DNA of 64,000 nucleotides, from assembly GCF_000718135.1 (NCBI RefSeq), contig NZ_JOEM01000003.1, positions 124,001 to 188,000 of the forward strand, read 5' to 3'. Origin of the DNA: Streptomyces cyaneofuscatus. GTDB taxonomy: Bacteria; Actinomycetota; Actinomycetes; Streptomycetales; Streptomycetaceae. The translations under genes were made by a program, and so were the position numbers. This document shows, in pieces, positions 43,414-54,856 of this stretch (position 1 is the first letter of the stretch; every line of letters starts with the position of its first letter). The notes under the pieces are model-generated. The model searched no databases. It saw only the letters and a program-made list of their open reading frames with translations, and was not told the origin of the DNA.

Positions 43414-44493
43414 CTACAGCTCCGAGCGGAACGCCTCCGCCGCCTTCAGGAAGAGGTCGTTGCCCTCGGTCTCCCCGATCGAGACCCGTACGCCCTCACC
43501 CTTGAACGGACGCACCACCACACCGGCCCGCTCGCAGGCGGCGGCGAAGTCGAGGGTCCGCTCGCCCAGGCGCAGCCAGACGAAGTTGGCGTGCGACTCC
43601 GGAACGGTCCAGCCCTGCCGCACCAGCTCCTCGCTCACCCGGCTCCGCTCGGAGACCAGCGAACCGACCCGGCCCAGCAGCTCGTCCTCGGCGCGCAGCG
43701 AGGCGACCGCCGCGTCCTGGGCGAGCTGGCTGACGCCGAAGGGGACGGCGGTCTTGCGCAGCGCGGCGGCCACCGGCTCATGGGCGACGGCGAACCCGAC
43801 CCGCAGCCCCGCCAGGCCGTACGCCTTCGAGAAGGTCCGCAGCACCGCCACATTGGGCCGGTCCCGGTAGATCTCGATGCCGTCGGGCACATCGGCGTCG
43901 CGGATGAACTCCTTGTACGCCTCGTCGAGCACCACCAGCACATCGCTCGGCACCCGGTCCAGGAACCGCTCCAGCTCGGCCCGGCGCACCACGGTCCCGG
44001 TGGGGTTGTTGGGGTTGCAGACGAAGATCAGCCGGGTCCGGTCGGTGATCGCCGCGGCCATCGCGTCGAGGTCGTGCACCTCACCGTCGGTCAGCGGGAC
44101 CTTCACCGAAGTCGCGCCGCTCACCTGGGTGATGATCGGGTACGCCTCGAAGGACCGCCAGGCGTAGATGACCTCGTCGCCCGGGCCCGAGGTCGCCTGG
44201 AGCAGCTGCTGGGCCACGCCGACCGATCCGGTGCCGGTGGCGAGGTGCGAGAGCGGCACACCGAACCGGTCGGACAGCTCGTTCATCAGCCCGGTGCACG
44301 CCATGTCCGGGTAGCGGTTGAAGCTGCCCGCCGCGGCGAGCGCCGATTCCAGGACGCCCGGCAGCGGCGGGTAGGGGTTCTCGTTGGAGGACAGCTTGTA
44401 CGCGACCGGTCCGCCGGCCGCCGCAGGCTTGCCCGGCACATAGGCAGGAACGCCGTCCAGCTCGGCGCGCAGCTTGGGGCTCGTCTCGCTCAC
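43414..44493 (-). CDS. hisC: Histidinol-phosphate aminotransferase (second copy type)
   Basis: A 359-residue PLP enzyme of aminotransferase class I/II. Markers are [31 protein letters not shown], the PLP-binding Lys in [16 protein letters not shown] and VRVSIG near the end. It transaminates imidazole-acetol phosphate in histidine synthesis, though isolated HisC-like copies may prefer aromatic substrates (Pat). It is not in a his operon, so this may be an accessory aromatic aminotransferase. GTG 44493 has GGAGG upstream. Confidence 0.85.
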   Translation of the reverse strand: MSETSPKLRAELDGVPAYVPGKPAAAGGPVAYKLSSNENPYPPLPGVLESALAAAGSFNRYPDMACTGLMNELSDRFGVPLSHLATGTGSVGVAQQLLQATSGPGDEVIYAWRSFEAYPIITQVSGATSVKVPLTDGEVHDLDAMAAAITDRTRLIFVCNPNNPTGTVVRRAELERFLDRVPSDVLVVLDEAYKEFIRDADVPDGIEIYRDRPNVAVLRTFSKAYGLAGLRVGFAVAHEPVAAALRKTAVPFGVSQLAQDAAVASLRAEDELLGRVGSLVSERSRVSEELVRQGWTVPESHANFVWLRLGERTLDFAAACERAGVVVRPFKGEGVRVSIGETEGNDLFLKAAEAFRSEL

Positions 44494-44802
44494 CGCAGGT
44501 CCTCCTCGACCGTCGTACACATTCATACCGTCGTACACATCAATACTGCTCACCTTATGAGGATTGGGCGCCGCTGCGAATGGCCTGGGAGCGGAATCTC
44601 CCGCAGTGCCGGGAATGGTCCGCACGAGGGGCCACTCCAGGGGGGAGCGTTTCCGGTTCCGGCGCGCGCCCGTGTCTCACGCCGTGGCGCGCGTCCCCCG
44701 AAGTGGTGAGTTGAGACCTCTTCGAGACATCGACCTTTCAGCAGGCCGCCAGCCGCCAACACCTGACACACTGAAGCCAGAGCCTCCAACAGCCTTTCTT
44801 TG

Positions 44803-44893
44803 CAAGGCGCTTGACGTTTAATGATCATGCAGAAACGTGCCTGTCAATGGGTGCATATGCGACCGGACCGACCGCCCCCCGGAGCCCTACTAT
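44803..44893 (+). promoter_or_regulatory. Divergent control region of the LacI regulator
   Basis: The 409-base gap (44494-44902) between hisC and the LacI gene has no credible ORF. It contains the palindrome CAAGGCGCTTG (44803-44813) next to TTGCAAG, resembling a LacI-type half-site pair. TACTAT at 44888-44893 stands nine bases before ATG 44903 and would be the -10 of a leaderless message. Confidence 0.4.
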
Positions 44894-44902
44894 CGGCTCG
44901 CC

Positions 44903-46015
44903 ATGACAGCAGCAGGGAAGCACCAGGTGAGCCGGACGGAGACCCCCCGGCGCAGCGGCCGGCCAGGACGGGCGGGGATCCGTGATGTGGCCGCCGCGGC
45001 CGGAGTCTCGATCACGACCGTCTCCGACGCGCTCAACGGCAAGGGCAGGCTCCCGGACGCCACCCGCAGCCATGTCCGCGAGGTCGCAGAGCGCTTGGGC
45101 TACCGCCCCTCCGCAGCGGCCCGAACCCTCCGTACGGGCAAGTCGGGGCTGATCGGCCTGACCGTGACCACGTACGGGGATGAACCTTTCACCTTCACCG
45201 AATTCGCGTACTTCGCGGAGATGGCGAGAGCCGCGACCTCGGCGGCGCTCGCCCGGGGCTATGCCCTCGTCATCCTCCCCGCCACCTCCCGGCACGACGT
45301 CTGGTCGAACGTCGCGCTCGACGGGACCGTCGTCATCGACCCCTCCGACCAGGACCCGGTCGTCACCGAACTCGTCCGCCAGGGGCTGCCCGTCGTCTCG
45401 GACGGCCGCCCGGCCGGGACGCTCCCCGTCACCGCCTGGGTCGACAACGACCACCGGGCCGCCGTGCTCGACCTCCTCGACCACCTCGCCGCCGCCGGAG
45501 CCCGCCGCATCGGCCTGCTGACCGGCACCACCACCGACACGTACACCCGGCTCTCCACCACCGCCTACCTCCACTGGTGCGAGCGGGTCGGCCAGGATCC
45601 CGTCTACGAGTCCTACCCGGCGCACGACCCTTGCGCGGGCGCGGTCGCCGCCGACCGGCTGCTCGCCCGCCCGGACCGCCCCGACGCGGTCTACGGGCTC
45701 TTCGACCCCAACGGGACCGATCTCCTCGCCGCCGCCCGCCGCTACGGCCTGCGGGTCCCCGAGGACCTGCTGCTGGTCTGCTGCAGCGAGTCCACCGTGT
45801 ACGCGGCCACCGAACCGCCCATCACGACGCTCTCGCTGAAGCCCCGCCGCATCGGCACGGCCGTCGTCCAGCTCCTCATCGACGCCATCGAAGGCGTGGA
45901 GCACGACGGGCCGGTGGAGCAGGTGATACCGACGGAGCTCATCGTCCGGACCTCCTCGCAACGCCGTCCGCCGCGCACCACGGTCAGCGCGCCACGCTCC
46001 CCGAGCAGGGACTGA
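44903..46015 (+). CDS. LacI family transcriptional regulator
   Basis: A 370-residue repressor. The HTH (about 25-75) reads IRDVAAAAGVSITTVSDALNGKGRLPDATRSHVREVAERLGYRPS, the classic LacI headpiece with hinge. A periplasmic-binding-like effector domain follows (about 85-345), containing WVDNDHRAAVLDLLDHL and GARRIGLLTG. The effector is probably a sugar or nucleoside, but no transport or catabolic gene is adjacent. ATG 44903 is used since no upstream Shine-Dalgarno supports the longer frame and a -10-like TACTAT just before suggests a leaderless transcript. Confidence 0.88.
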   Translation: MTAAGKHQVSRTETPRRSGRPGRAGIRDVAAAAGVSITTVSDALNGKGRLPDATRSHVREVAERLGYRPSAAARTLRTGKSGLIGLTVTTYGDEPFTFTEFAYFAEMARAATSAALARGYALVILPATSRHDVWSNVALDGTVVIDPSDQDPVVTELVRQGLPVVSDGRPAGTLPVTAWVDNDHRAAVLDLLDHLAAAGARRIGLLTGTTTDTYTRLSTTAYLHWCERVGQDPVYESYPAHDPCAGAVAADRLLARPDRPDAVYGLFDPNGTDLLAAARRYGLRVPEDLLLVCCSESTVYAATEPPITTLSLKPRRIGTAVVQLLIDAIEGVEHDGPVEQVIPTELIVRTSSQRRPPRTTVSAPRSPSRD

Positions 46016-46211
46016 TCGACTCTTGAGCAGGGACTGATCGGCTCTTTTCGGACCAATCGGCCGGTGAACCGTACGTGCGCCCGGATTCACCACCCCTGGT
46101 GCGTCACACAGATCGATCCGCATTCCTATGATGGGCGCACGACACCGCGGACCACCTCTACCAGGCAGGGCCCGTCAGGTGTACGGCGGCGCGACGGTGG
46201 TGGAGGGGTCG

Positions 46212-47375
46212 ATGACTCAGGGGGCCGGTCAGGAACCCGTGGTGCGGACGGCGACGTTGCGTGACTTCAGAGTTCCGCCGTACGCACAGACGCCCGTACC
46301 ACCGGAGGCACCCGGCGCGGCGCCTCACCCGCCCGTGCCCCCGCACGCGCCGACGCCGCCCGCCCCGGTCCCGCACGCCTCCGTGCCCCCGCACGCGCCG
46401 GCGCCGCCCCACCTGCCGCACCCCGGCAACGCGAACGTCGGCGACGAGCCCCCGGAGGGGTACACCCCCACCGAGCGCGACCTCCCCGTCATCAACCGCG
46501 GCGACACCGTAAAGATGGAGACCGTCCCCGAACCCCGCCCCGTCAGCGGGGAGGGGCGCGGCCCGCTCTTCGTCGTCGGCGACGTCCACGGCTACCTGGA
46601 CGAGCTGGTGGCCGCCCTCGCCGCCCAGGGCCTCATCGACGCCGAAGGCAACTGGGCCGCGGGCAACGCCCGGCTCTGGTTCCTGGGCGACTTCACCGAC
46701 CGCGGCCCCGACGGCATCGGGGTCATCGACCTCGTCATGCGGCTCTCCGCGGAGGCGGCCGCCGCGGGCGGCTACTGCAAGGCCCTGATGGGCAATCACG
46801 AGCTGCTGCTCATCGGCGCCAAGCGGTTCTCCGACACCCCCGTCAACTCCGGTGCGGGCACCGCCACCTTCCAGGCCGCCTGGCTGCTCAACGGCGGCCA
46901 GAAGAGCGACATGGACCGCCTCCAGGACGTCCACCTCCAGTGGATGTCCCGGCTCGACGCGGTCGTCGAGGAGGACGGGCATCTGCTGATGCACTCCGAC
47001 ACGACGGCCTACCTCGACTACGGCTCCACCATCGAGGACGTCAACGACACCATCACCGCCATTCTCACGCGCAACGACGCCGACGAGTGCTGGGACCTCT
47101 TCCGCAAGCTCACCAAGCGCTTCGCCTTCCGCGACGAGGGCGGCGCCGAAGCGGTGCGCGAGCTGCTGACGACGTACGGCGGACAGCGCGTCGTCCATGG
47201 TCACAGCCCGATTCCGTACCTCCTGGGCGAGGTCGGCACCGAGGACGGCGAGGACGGTTCGGGGCCGGTGGTGAACGGTCCGCACGTCTACGCCGAGGGG
47301 CTCGCGATCGCCATGGACGGCGGAGTGACCATGGCCGGAAAGCTACTGGTCGTCCAACTGCCCCTGCATGACTGA
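46212..47375 (+). CDS. Metallophosphoesterase (PPP-type) with Pro/His-rich N-terminus
   Basis: A 387-residue protein. Residues about 25-85 are low-complexity Pro/His/Ala (PHAPTPPAPVPHASVPPHA), encoded partly by two 26-base near-identical repeats (46335-46360, 46383-46408). The phosphatase domain carries all dimetal motifs: GDVHGY, GDFTDRGPD, MGNHE and VHGHSP. It may dephosphorylate Ser/Thr proteins or nucleotides such as ApppA; the target is unknown. ATG 46212 has GGAGGGG upstream, and 28 residues of open frame before it are ignored. Confidence 0.87.
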   Translation: MTQGAGQEPVVRTATLRDFRVPPYAQTPVPPEAPGAAPHPPVPPHAPTPPAPVPHASVPPHAPAPPHLPHPGNANVGDEPPEGYTPTERDLPVINRGDTVKMETVPEPRPVSGEGRGPLFVVGDVHGYLDELVAALAAQGLIDAEGNWAAGNARLWFLGDFTDRGPDGIGVIDLVMRLSAEAAAAGGYCKALMGNHELLLIGAKRFSDTPVNSGAGTATFQAAWLLNGGQKSDMDRLQDVHLQWMSRLDAVVEEDGHLLMHSDTTAYLDYGSTIEDVNDTITAILTRNDADECWDLFRKLTKRFAFRDEGGAEAVRELLTTYGGQRVVHGHSPIPYLLGEVGTEDGEDGSGPVVNGPHVYAEGLAIAMDGGVTMAGKLLVVQLPLHD

Positions 47376-47556
47376 CCTTCGGCGGGGAAGACGCTTCTGG
47401 ATCGGACCGCACCGATCATCGGGCCTATTTCCGGAAACACCCTGTCACCCCGTGCCGTGAGCGCTCTACCATCGGCTCATCAGTGGCAGGCTCTCCTCCG
47501 TTTCCGCCCGATCGCCCGGTCAACGCGGGCTGCCGGGCCCGACGGAGCATCGGGGG

Positions 47557-48378
47557 ATGCAGATGACAAGCGCTCCGCACCTGCAGGCCGAGGACGGTCC
47601 CGAGTACGCCCGGATCCTGGGCGACGCACTGCGTCACGCCCATGAACGCCCGGATCTGGAAGGCGTCGGTGACCGGCTCAACACCGAACAGCTGCGCACG
47701 ATGGCGCTCAACGCCACAGCGCTGATCACCGCGGCCGCGGCCACCGAGTACGAGCACTACGTGAAGGCCCGCGCCGAGCTGCGCGCGGCGAGCGCGACCG
47801 TACCGGAGGGCGGGAGTTACGGGGACACGTCGTCGGCCACCGGGCCCGGCGCCGGCGTAGGAGCGGTCCTCACGGTCCTCACGCCGATCCTGGCGGGCAC
47901 CGCAGCCGTGATCTTCCTGCTCGTCGGCTATCTGATGAGGGCCCTCAGCCCGTCCGTCGGCTTCGGCACCACCATGATCGCGGCCGGGTGGTTCTTCGCG
48001 GCCGTCGCCGCCGCGGCCATCCTGGTCGCCGCCGTGGGGCTGCTCGTCACCGCCCTGCGCAACGGCTCCACCTCGCGGGCCGCCGAGGACGAGGAGGACG
48101 AGCTTCCGGAGGAGGTCGCCCGGGCCCGGGAGGCCTGGCGCCACGCCCTGCTGGAGCGTGGCATCCTGCCGTTCCTGCGGGACGCCCTGGCCGACCCTAC
48201 CGCGGGCCCCGCCGCCCGGACCCCGCACCGCTCGCCGAACCGGATCCCGAAGGTCGGCTACAGCAGGCCGGACTTCTCCGGCCCCGAGGAGGGCCCGTCG
48301 GCCGGACCCCGTCCGACGTTCACGAGCCCCGACTTCACCAGCCCGGACTTCGGCGGCCCGGACCACCGGCCGGAGTAG
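47557..48378 (+). CDS. Hypothetical membrane protein
   Basis: A 273-residue protein. The N-terminal 110 residues are mostly helical and soluble, with a conserved-looking RTMALNATALITAAAATEYEHYVKARAEL. Two membrane helices lie at about 111-131 and 144-168. A charged EDEEDELPEEVARAREAWRHALLERGILPFLRDAL segment (coiled) and a repetitive tail of SPDF units (FTSPDFTSPDFGGPD) complete it. I do not recognise the function. ATG 47557 has GGAG nine bases upstream; ATG 47563 is also possible. Confidence 0.7.
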   Translation: MQMTSAPHLQAEDGPEYARILGDALRHAHERPDLEGVGDRLNTEQLRTMALNATALITAAAATEYEHYVKARAELRAASATVPEGGSYGDTSSATGPGAGVGAVLTVLTPILAGTAAVIFLLVGYLMRALSPSVGFGTTMIAAGWFFAAVAAAAILVAAVGLLVTALRNGSTSRAAEDEEDELPEEVARAREAWRHALLERGILPFLRDALADPTAGPAARTPHRSPNRIPKVGYSRPDFSGPEEGPSAGPRPTFTSPDFTSPDFGGPDHRPE

Positions 48379-48479
48379 GGCCGAGCCGTAGCCCCGGGGG
48401 GGTCCGGAAACGCCACAGGCCGGGGCGGCGAATGCCGCGCCCGGCCTGTGCGGTGCTCCGGCCCTGCCGGAGCGGTGGA

Positions 48480-48836
48480 TCAGCCCACCTGCGGGGCGAG
48501 CTTCGGGTTGGTGCCGTACTGGTTCGGCTCCTGCTTGCCCTCGGAAGCGAGGAAGACGATCAGGATGATGAAGCCGACCAGCGGGATCAGCCCGATCAGC
48601 AGCCACCAGCCGGAGCGGCTGGTGTCGTGCAGGCGGCGCACACCGACGGCGAGCGTCGGGATGAGGATCGCGACGGCGTAGATGTAGGAGAGGAAGTCCG
48701 CGCCGATCAGACCGCCGACGATCGACAGCACCAGGCTGATGACGAAGCTGATGAGCGTGAACATCCAGTACTCCTTGCGGCGCGCGCGCCCGCTGAAGCC
48801 TGCGTAGTTCTTGAGTACTGCCAGGTACCAGTCCAT
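48480..48836 (-). CDS. DUF805 family membrane protein
   Basis: A 118-residue protein with about three to four membrane helices, beginning MDWYLAVLKNYAGFSGRARRKEYWMF as in DUF805 proteins (the GRARRKEYW motif). VGVRRLHDTSRSGWW follows the third helix. The function of the family is unknown. It has a good ribosome site (GGGAGGG) before ATG 48836. Monocistronic and convergent with the preceding membrane protein gene. The 304-base stretch from its start to the thiC stop holds only the thiC terminator. Confidence 0.9.
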   Translation of the reverse strand: MDWYLAVLKNYAGFSGRARRKEYWMFTLISFVISLVLSIVGGLIGADFLSYIYAVAILIPTLAVGVRRLHDTSRSGWWLLIGLIPLVGFIILIVFLASEGKQEPNQYGTNPKLAPQVG

Positions 48837-49093
48837 GGTGTTTCCCTCCCCGAGGCCCCCGTGCGAGGGCCGCCAAAATTCAGCCAAGCAAGCCGGAAAG
48901 TAAGCCACAGATAAGGAACAGGTCAAGCCCAGTTGACGCAGCAGCGAAACGTACATCCAGCTGCCGCACGACTGTATCCATACTGTCGCTTAACAAGGCC
49001 CACTATCACCCCATATGATGACCAAGGACGCAATACGCACATAGCGGTACGCCTCCTGACGTCACGTCACCGGGCACGGCCCGTACAAAGGCC

Positions 49094-49122
49094 GTCCCCG
49101 ACACCTGCCGAGGTGCCGGGGA
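49094..49122 (-). terminator. Terminator of thiC
   Basis: Arms GTCCCCGACACCT (49094-49106 region) and AGGTGCCGGGGAC pair with one mismatch around GCCG. On the minus strand it is followed by a short T run, about 20 bases after the thiC stop. Confidence 0.7.
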
Positions 49123-49140
49123 CGGGGAAGACCGCGGACG

Positions 49141-51044
<1,904 letters not shown>

Positions 51045-51127
51045 CGCGTGTGCAAAGGTGCCTCCACGCTAGCGTCCTTTCCGGCGAGCTGACCAGAGGG
51101 CCCTCCTGTTCTTGCGATGATCGCCCC

Positions 51128-52480
51128 GTGACCTCCCCCCAAAGCGACCCCGCGCCCCAGCCGCCTCAGCCGCCCCAGGGCCATGTACACGGCCACACGC
51201 ACAGCCACGGACCCGCCACTCCCGTCTCCAAGCATCTGCGCAAGGTCATCGCCGCTGTGGTGATCCCCTTCGCCACGGCGGTCGTCGTCGGCCTGATCGC
51301 GTTCTGGCCCGGCGGCGTCCCCGACCACGAGCGCACCGGCGTCGGATTCGACCGGCAGACCCAGGACGGCAAGGTCGTCCAGGTCGTCAAGGTCGACTGC
51401 GCCGACGTCAACGCCGCGCAGGTCCCCCCGACCGGTGACACCTCCACCCCTTCGGGCCGGGAGGCCGTCAACGAGCAGGAGGGGGAGTGCGCGAAGGCGA
51501 CCGTCGAGGTGACCAGCGGCGACGACAAGGGCCGTAAGTTCGTCGAGGTGGTCCAGCCCGACGCGCCGCGCCAACTCCGCGAGGGCCAGGGCGTGGTCGT
51601 GGCGTACGCCCCCGACGCGCCCCGCGACCTCCAGTACAGCGTCACCGATGTGAACCGGAAGATCCCGATGACGCTGCTGGCCGCGATCTTCGCGCTGGCG
51701 GTGATCGCGGTGGGCCGGCTCCGCGGGGTGATGGCGCTGGTGGCGCTGGCCGTCTCGTTCGCCGTACTGACGCTGTTCATCCTGCCGGCGATCCTGCAGG
51801 GTTCGAATCCGCTGGTGGTGGCGGTGATCGGGGCCAGCGCCATCATGCTGGCGGCGCTCTACATGTGCCACGGGGTGACGGCACGAACGTCTGTCGCGGT
51901 CGTCGGCACGCTGATCTCGCTGCTGCTGATCGGGCTGCTCGGCTCCCTGTTCATCGGCTGGGCGGATCTGAGCGGCAACACCGATGACAACACCGGCCTC
52001 ATCCACGGCCTATATCCGGACATCGACATGAGCGGTCTGCTGCTGGCCGGTGTCATCATCGGATCGCTCGGGGTGCTCGACGATGTGACGGTCACCCAGA
52101 CCTCCGCCGTCTGGGAGCTGCACCAGGCGGACCCGCGGATGGGTTGGCGCGGGCTGTACCGGGCAGGTATCCGCATCGGACGGGACCACATCGCCTCGGT
52201 CGTGAACACCCTGGTGCTGGCGTACGCGGGCGCGGCGCTGCCGCTGCTGCTGCTCTTCTCCATCGCCCAGTCCAGTGTGGGGACGGTGGCCAACAGCGAG
52301 CTGGTCGCCGAGGAGATCGTCCGGACGCTGGTCGGCTCGATCGGCCTGGTCGCCTCGGTGCCGGTGACCACGGTGCTCGCCGCACTGGTGGTCTCCGCGG
52401 ACCGCCCGGGCGCCGGCACCTCGTCCTCCACGGCCGCCGCCCCCGCACGGACGGGCAGGGGCCGCCGCCGTAAGGCGTGA
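51128..52480 (+). CDS. YibE/F family membrane protein
   Basis: A 450-residue protein. The cytosolic N-terminus has HVHGHTHSHG, a possible metal-binding His run, followed by one helix (about 35-55), a soluble extracytoplasmic domain (about 60-175) and seven to eight helices (about 180-420). The second half carries family features (IMLAALYMCHGVT; GSLGVLDDVTVTQTSAVWELH; NTLVLAYAGAALPLLLLF). The function of YibE/F is unknown; transport is assumed. GTG 51128 follows the thiC riboswitch divergently; the ribosome site is weak. Confidence 0.88.
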   Translation: MTSPQSDPAPQPPQPPQGHVHGHTHSHGPATPVSKHLRKVIAAVVIPFATAVVVGLIAFWPGGVPDHERTGVGFDRQTQDGKVVQVVKVDCADVNAAQVPPTGDTSTPSGREAVNEQEGECAKATVEVTSGDDKGRKFVEVVQPDAPRQLREGQGVVVAYAPDAPRDLQYSVTDVNRKIPMTLLAAIFALAVIAVGRLRGVMALVALAVSFAVLTLFILPAILQGSNPLVVAVIGASAIMLAALYMCHGVTARTSVAVVGTLISLLLIGLLGSLFIGWADLSGNTDDNTGLIHGLYPDIDMSGLLLAGVIIGSLGVLDDVTVTQTSAVWELHQADPRMGWRGLYRAGIRIGRDHIASVVNTLVLAYAGAALPLLLLFSIAQSSVGTVANSELVAEEIVRTLVGSIGLVASVPVTTVLAALVVSADRPGAGTSSSTAAAPARTGRGRRRKA

Positions 52481-52509
52481 AGGGCGCGAGGCCAGGAGGT
52501 ACGTGCCGC

Positions 52510-52947
52510 TCAGCCCGCGTTCTGCTCCTCGGCGAGGATGCGGCCGAGCGCCTCCTCCAGGTTCCCGTCGAAGTCACCCAGCGTGTGCTCCTGACCGAGG
52601 GGCACCAGCTTGTCGGTTCTGTCGAGGAAGGCGACGAGCGGTGCCGTACCGGCCCGGAACAGCGCGCGATCCGCGCCGACCTGGAGGCGGATGTGCACAT
52701 CGCAGAGACCCTCGGGTTCGGTCGGTCCGATGTGCACATCGCCGTCGCCGCTCGGGCTGTTGATCCCGTCCAGCAGCAGCTCGCGGCCGAATGCCCAGGT
52801 CACAGGGGCATCGCCGGGCAGATGGAACGTCATCCGGATGGCATAGGGATCAGCCACCTCGTACCGGAGCTCCACCGGAATACGGAACGAGAGCTCCTCG
52901 GAGACGAGGAAGCTCATCATGACCTCTGCTTGAACCGACTCGCGCAT
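52510..52947 (-). CDS. ssgA: SsgA sporulation and septation regulator
   Basis: A 145-residue protein of the actinomycete-specific SsgA-like family. SsgA activates sporulation-specific cell division, helping SsgB place FtsZ rings. The sequence (MRESVQAEVMMSFLVSEELSFRIPVEL..., RELLLDG, GDVHIGP, ALFRAGTAPLVAFLDRTDKLVPLGQE) agrees with SsgA itself rather than its paralogues. The gene lies directly downstream of ssgR, as in S. coelicolor and S. griseus, and its promoter should lie in the 101-base spacer. Confidence 0.96.
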   Translation of the reverse strand: MRESVQAEVMMSFLVSEELSFRIPVELRYEVADPYAIRMTFHLPGDAPVTWAFGRELLLDGINSPSGDGDVHIGPTEPEGLCDVHIRLQVGADRALFRAGTAPLVAFLDRTDKLVPLGQEHTLGDFDGNLEEALGRILAEEQNAG

Positions 52948-53048
52948 CGTTCAACCCCGCAGTAGATGAAACTGGCCAGGAATGATCCACCATGGCCCTA
53001 TTGACGCCATCGTGGTGCACGCGATAGCAGATCACAAGGAGTGATTTT

Positions 53049-53819
53049 TCAGATACTGATAGAGAACACGAACGAACGCAAGAGGCTCGCCACTTCGCCA
53101 CGTAGCTGTTCGACTGCGGGCAGCAACCGTTCTTCTCGGTCCAGGGGTACGGAAATGGCCATCGCCGCAATGGTGGCACCGGCTGTGACGGGAATGGCGG
53201 CGCAGACGGTCCCCAGTGCGTACTCCTGGCGTTCGATGACCGGTTCACCCCGCCGCAACGTTCGCAGCCGCTCCAGAAGTGCCGCGCGATCTCGCACTGA
53301 GTAACGAGTAAGGGGCCGAACGGGGTGCCGGTCGAGGTGATCCTCGCGGTCCTTCTCGTCGAGCTGGCCGAGAAGGCACTGCCCGATCGCGTGCGCGTGG
53401 CCGGTCTCCCGGAAGGAGGCCCACTCGTCGACCGCCGGGGCCTCGGGGGCGTCCGCGACCGCGATGAGCTCGATCTCGCCGTCGCGGTAGACGGCGCAGT
53501 ACACCGGGACCCCGATGGCGTCCCGCCAGTGCGCGAGGGAGTCGGCGATGGAAGCAGGGCGGGGTCTCGCGGCCCGGGCCGCGGTGAGGTTCTCGGCGGC
53601 CGCCCCGAAGAGGAAGACACCGTTCTCGCGGCGGAGATAGCCCTCATGGGTGAGGGTGCGCAGCAGGTGGTACGCGGTCGGCAGCGGAAGGCCCGCCTCC
53701 CGTGCGAGTTGCTTGGCGGGCGCCCCGTCCCGATGGGTGCCCACAGCCTCCAGCAGCCTCAACGCCCGCTGAACCGAACCGATCAACGTCGGGGCAGTGG
53801 TGCTCGATGCCGTGGTCAA
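53049..53819 (-). CDS. ssgR: SsgR, IclR-type activator of ssgA
   Basis: A 256-residue regulator with an N-terminal winged helix (SVQRALRLLEAVGTHRDGAPAKQLAREAGLPLPTAYHLLRTLTHEGYLRR) and an IclR effector domain (about 85-250). In S. coelicolor SsgR is needed for ssgA transcription. The frame starts at TTG 53819, with GGGGGTGA about five bases upstream; no ATG or GTG is equally placed, so TTG is likely the true start. It is immediately upstream of ssgA in the same direction. Confidence 0.93.
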   Translation of the reverse strand: MTTASSTTAPTLIGSVQRALRLLEAVGTHRDGAPAKQLAREAGLPLPTAYHLLRTLTHEGYLRRENGVFLFGAAAENLTAARAARPRPASIADSLAHWRDAIGVPVYCAVYRDGEIELIAVADAPEAPAVDEWASFRETGHAHAIGQCLLGQLDEKDREDHLDRHPVRPLTRYSVRDRAALLERLRTLRRGEPVIERQEYALGTVCAAIPVTAGATIAAMAISVPLDREERLLPAVEQLRGEVASLLRSFVFSISI

Positions 53820-53996
53820 AGGTCACCCCCAGGCATGGTGACGGGCCGTCAGCCCTCCCGTGGAGGCCGCCCCCACGGGCCCGCCGCACCCACGACCGGA
53901 CGGTCGTTCAAACCACTGGTCACTCGGTCGGTTCGGTGACAGAAGGTCACATTCCAGATGGCGGCAGCGTTATGTCACTGTATCGGCCGCCTCCGG

Positions 53997-54017
53997 CAGG
54001 AGGGGGTTTTCCTCCTG
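53997..54017 (-). terminator. Possible weak hairpin between ssgR and a small membrane gene
   Basis: CAGGAGG (53997-54003) and CCTCCTG (54011-54017) can pair around a loop containing TTTT. It may end transcripts of the gene at 54090. The rest of the 270-base gap 53820-54089 holds the ssgR promoter region and nothing else that I can support. Confidence 0.35.
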
Positions 54018-54089
54018 GACTTAGCTCAGCTGGGCTAATCCGCAGGCCTGTGCGTACCCCCGGCCCCGCACCGGCCCGCGGCGGCCTTC

Positions 54090-54308
54090 CTACCAGTCAC
54101 CCCGTGAGGACGACGAGGACGTGAACTTGCGTACGACGAAGATCAGACCGCCGACCAGGACGACGAAGACCAGCACCTTGAAGAGCAGGCCGATCACGAA
54201 GCCGATGACGCTGGCGATCAGACCGCCGAACACGAAGATCGCGATGACGGGCACCGCGATCCACTTCACCCACCAGGGCATCCCCGCGTATATCTCCCGC
54301 ACGGCCAT
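54090..54308 (-). CDS. Small membrane protein (DUF5326-like)
   Basis: A 72-residue protein (MAVREIYAGMPWWVKWIAVP...) with two adjoining helices (about 14-34 and 36-58) and a Ser-rich basic tail (SSSSSRGDW). Proteins of this form are common in Streptomyces and of unknown role. ATG 54308 is preferred to ATG 54314 because GAGG lies nine bases upstream of it; the longer version adds two residues. Confidence 0.8.
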   Translation of the reverse strand: MAVREIYAGMPWWVKWIAVPVIAIFVFGGLIASVIGFVIGLLFKVLVFVVLVGGLIFVVRKFTSSSSSRGDW

Positions 54309-54449
54309 CGCCATCTACCTCGTCTCTCTGGGTTCCTGCCTCGATGCTAAAGGCGCGGGGGATCCCGGCGGGGGCCTCGCAGCCCTTGAAGACCCCTGAT
54401 CGAACCCTTAGGGAACCCGGGGCTCAGCCCTCCGGAGGCGCCGGAACCC

Positions 54450-54767
54450 TCAGCCCTCCGGAGGCGAGAAGACGACCATCACCCGCAGGTCCTCGGTGAT
54501 GTGGTGGAACTTGTGGGCCACCCCGGCCGGCACATAGACGACGCTCCCCCGGCCGACCTGCGTCGTCTCCGTCCCCACCGTGATCGACGCCCGGCCGCTG
54601 ACGACGAAGTACACCTCGTCCTGCTGGTGCGGCTGCTGCGGGTCGAGTTCGCCCGCGTTCAGCGCGTACAGGCCGACGGACATGTTCCGCTCCCGCACGA
54701 ACTGCAGATAGGCGCCGTCGTTGGCGGCCCGCTCCGCCTCCAGCTCATCCAGTCTGAATGCCTTCAT
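54450..54767 (-). CDS. Cupin domain protein
   Basis: A 105-residue single-cupin protein. Metal-binding motif 1 is PHQQDEVYFVVSGRASI (His, Gln/Asp, Glu positions) and motif 2 VYVPAGVAHKFHHI. It is probably a small cytosolic dioxygenase or isomerase-like enzyme, or a binding protein; substrate unknown. ATG 54767 gives the normal cupin length. It is divergent from the membrane-protein gene at 54857. Confidence 0.87.
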   Translation of the reverse strand: MKAFRLDELEAERAANDGAYLQFVRERNMSVGLYALNAGELDPQQPHQQDEVYFVVSGRASITVGTETTQVGRGSVVYVPAGVAHKFHHITEDLRVMVVFSPPEG

Positions 54768-54856
54768 TGGCCCGTCCACCCCTTGTGACCCGTGCTTACG
54801 GGTTCCGCATGCGCTGTCGGTGTGCACCACCGATCATGTCTGCCACGATCAGACAC

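Noticed and set aside
53985..54060. A tRNA-like stretch (CTTAGCTCAGCTGGGC)
   Set aside because: It resembles a D-arm only; no acceptor stem, anticodon arm or T arm can be paired.
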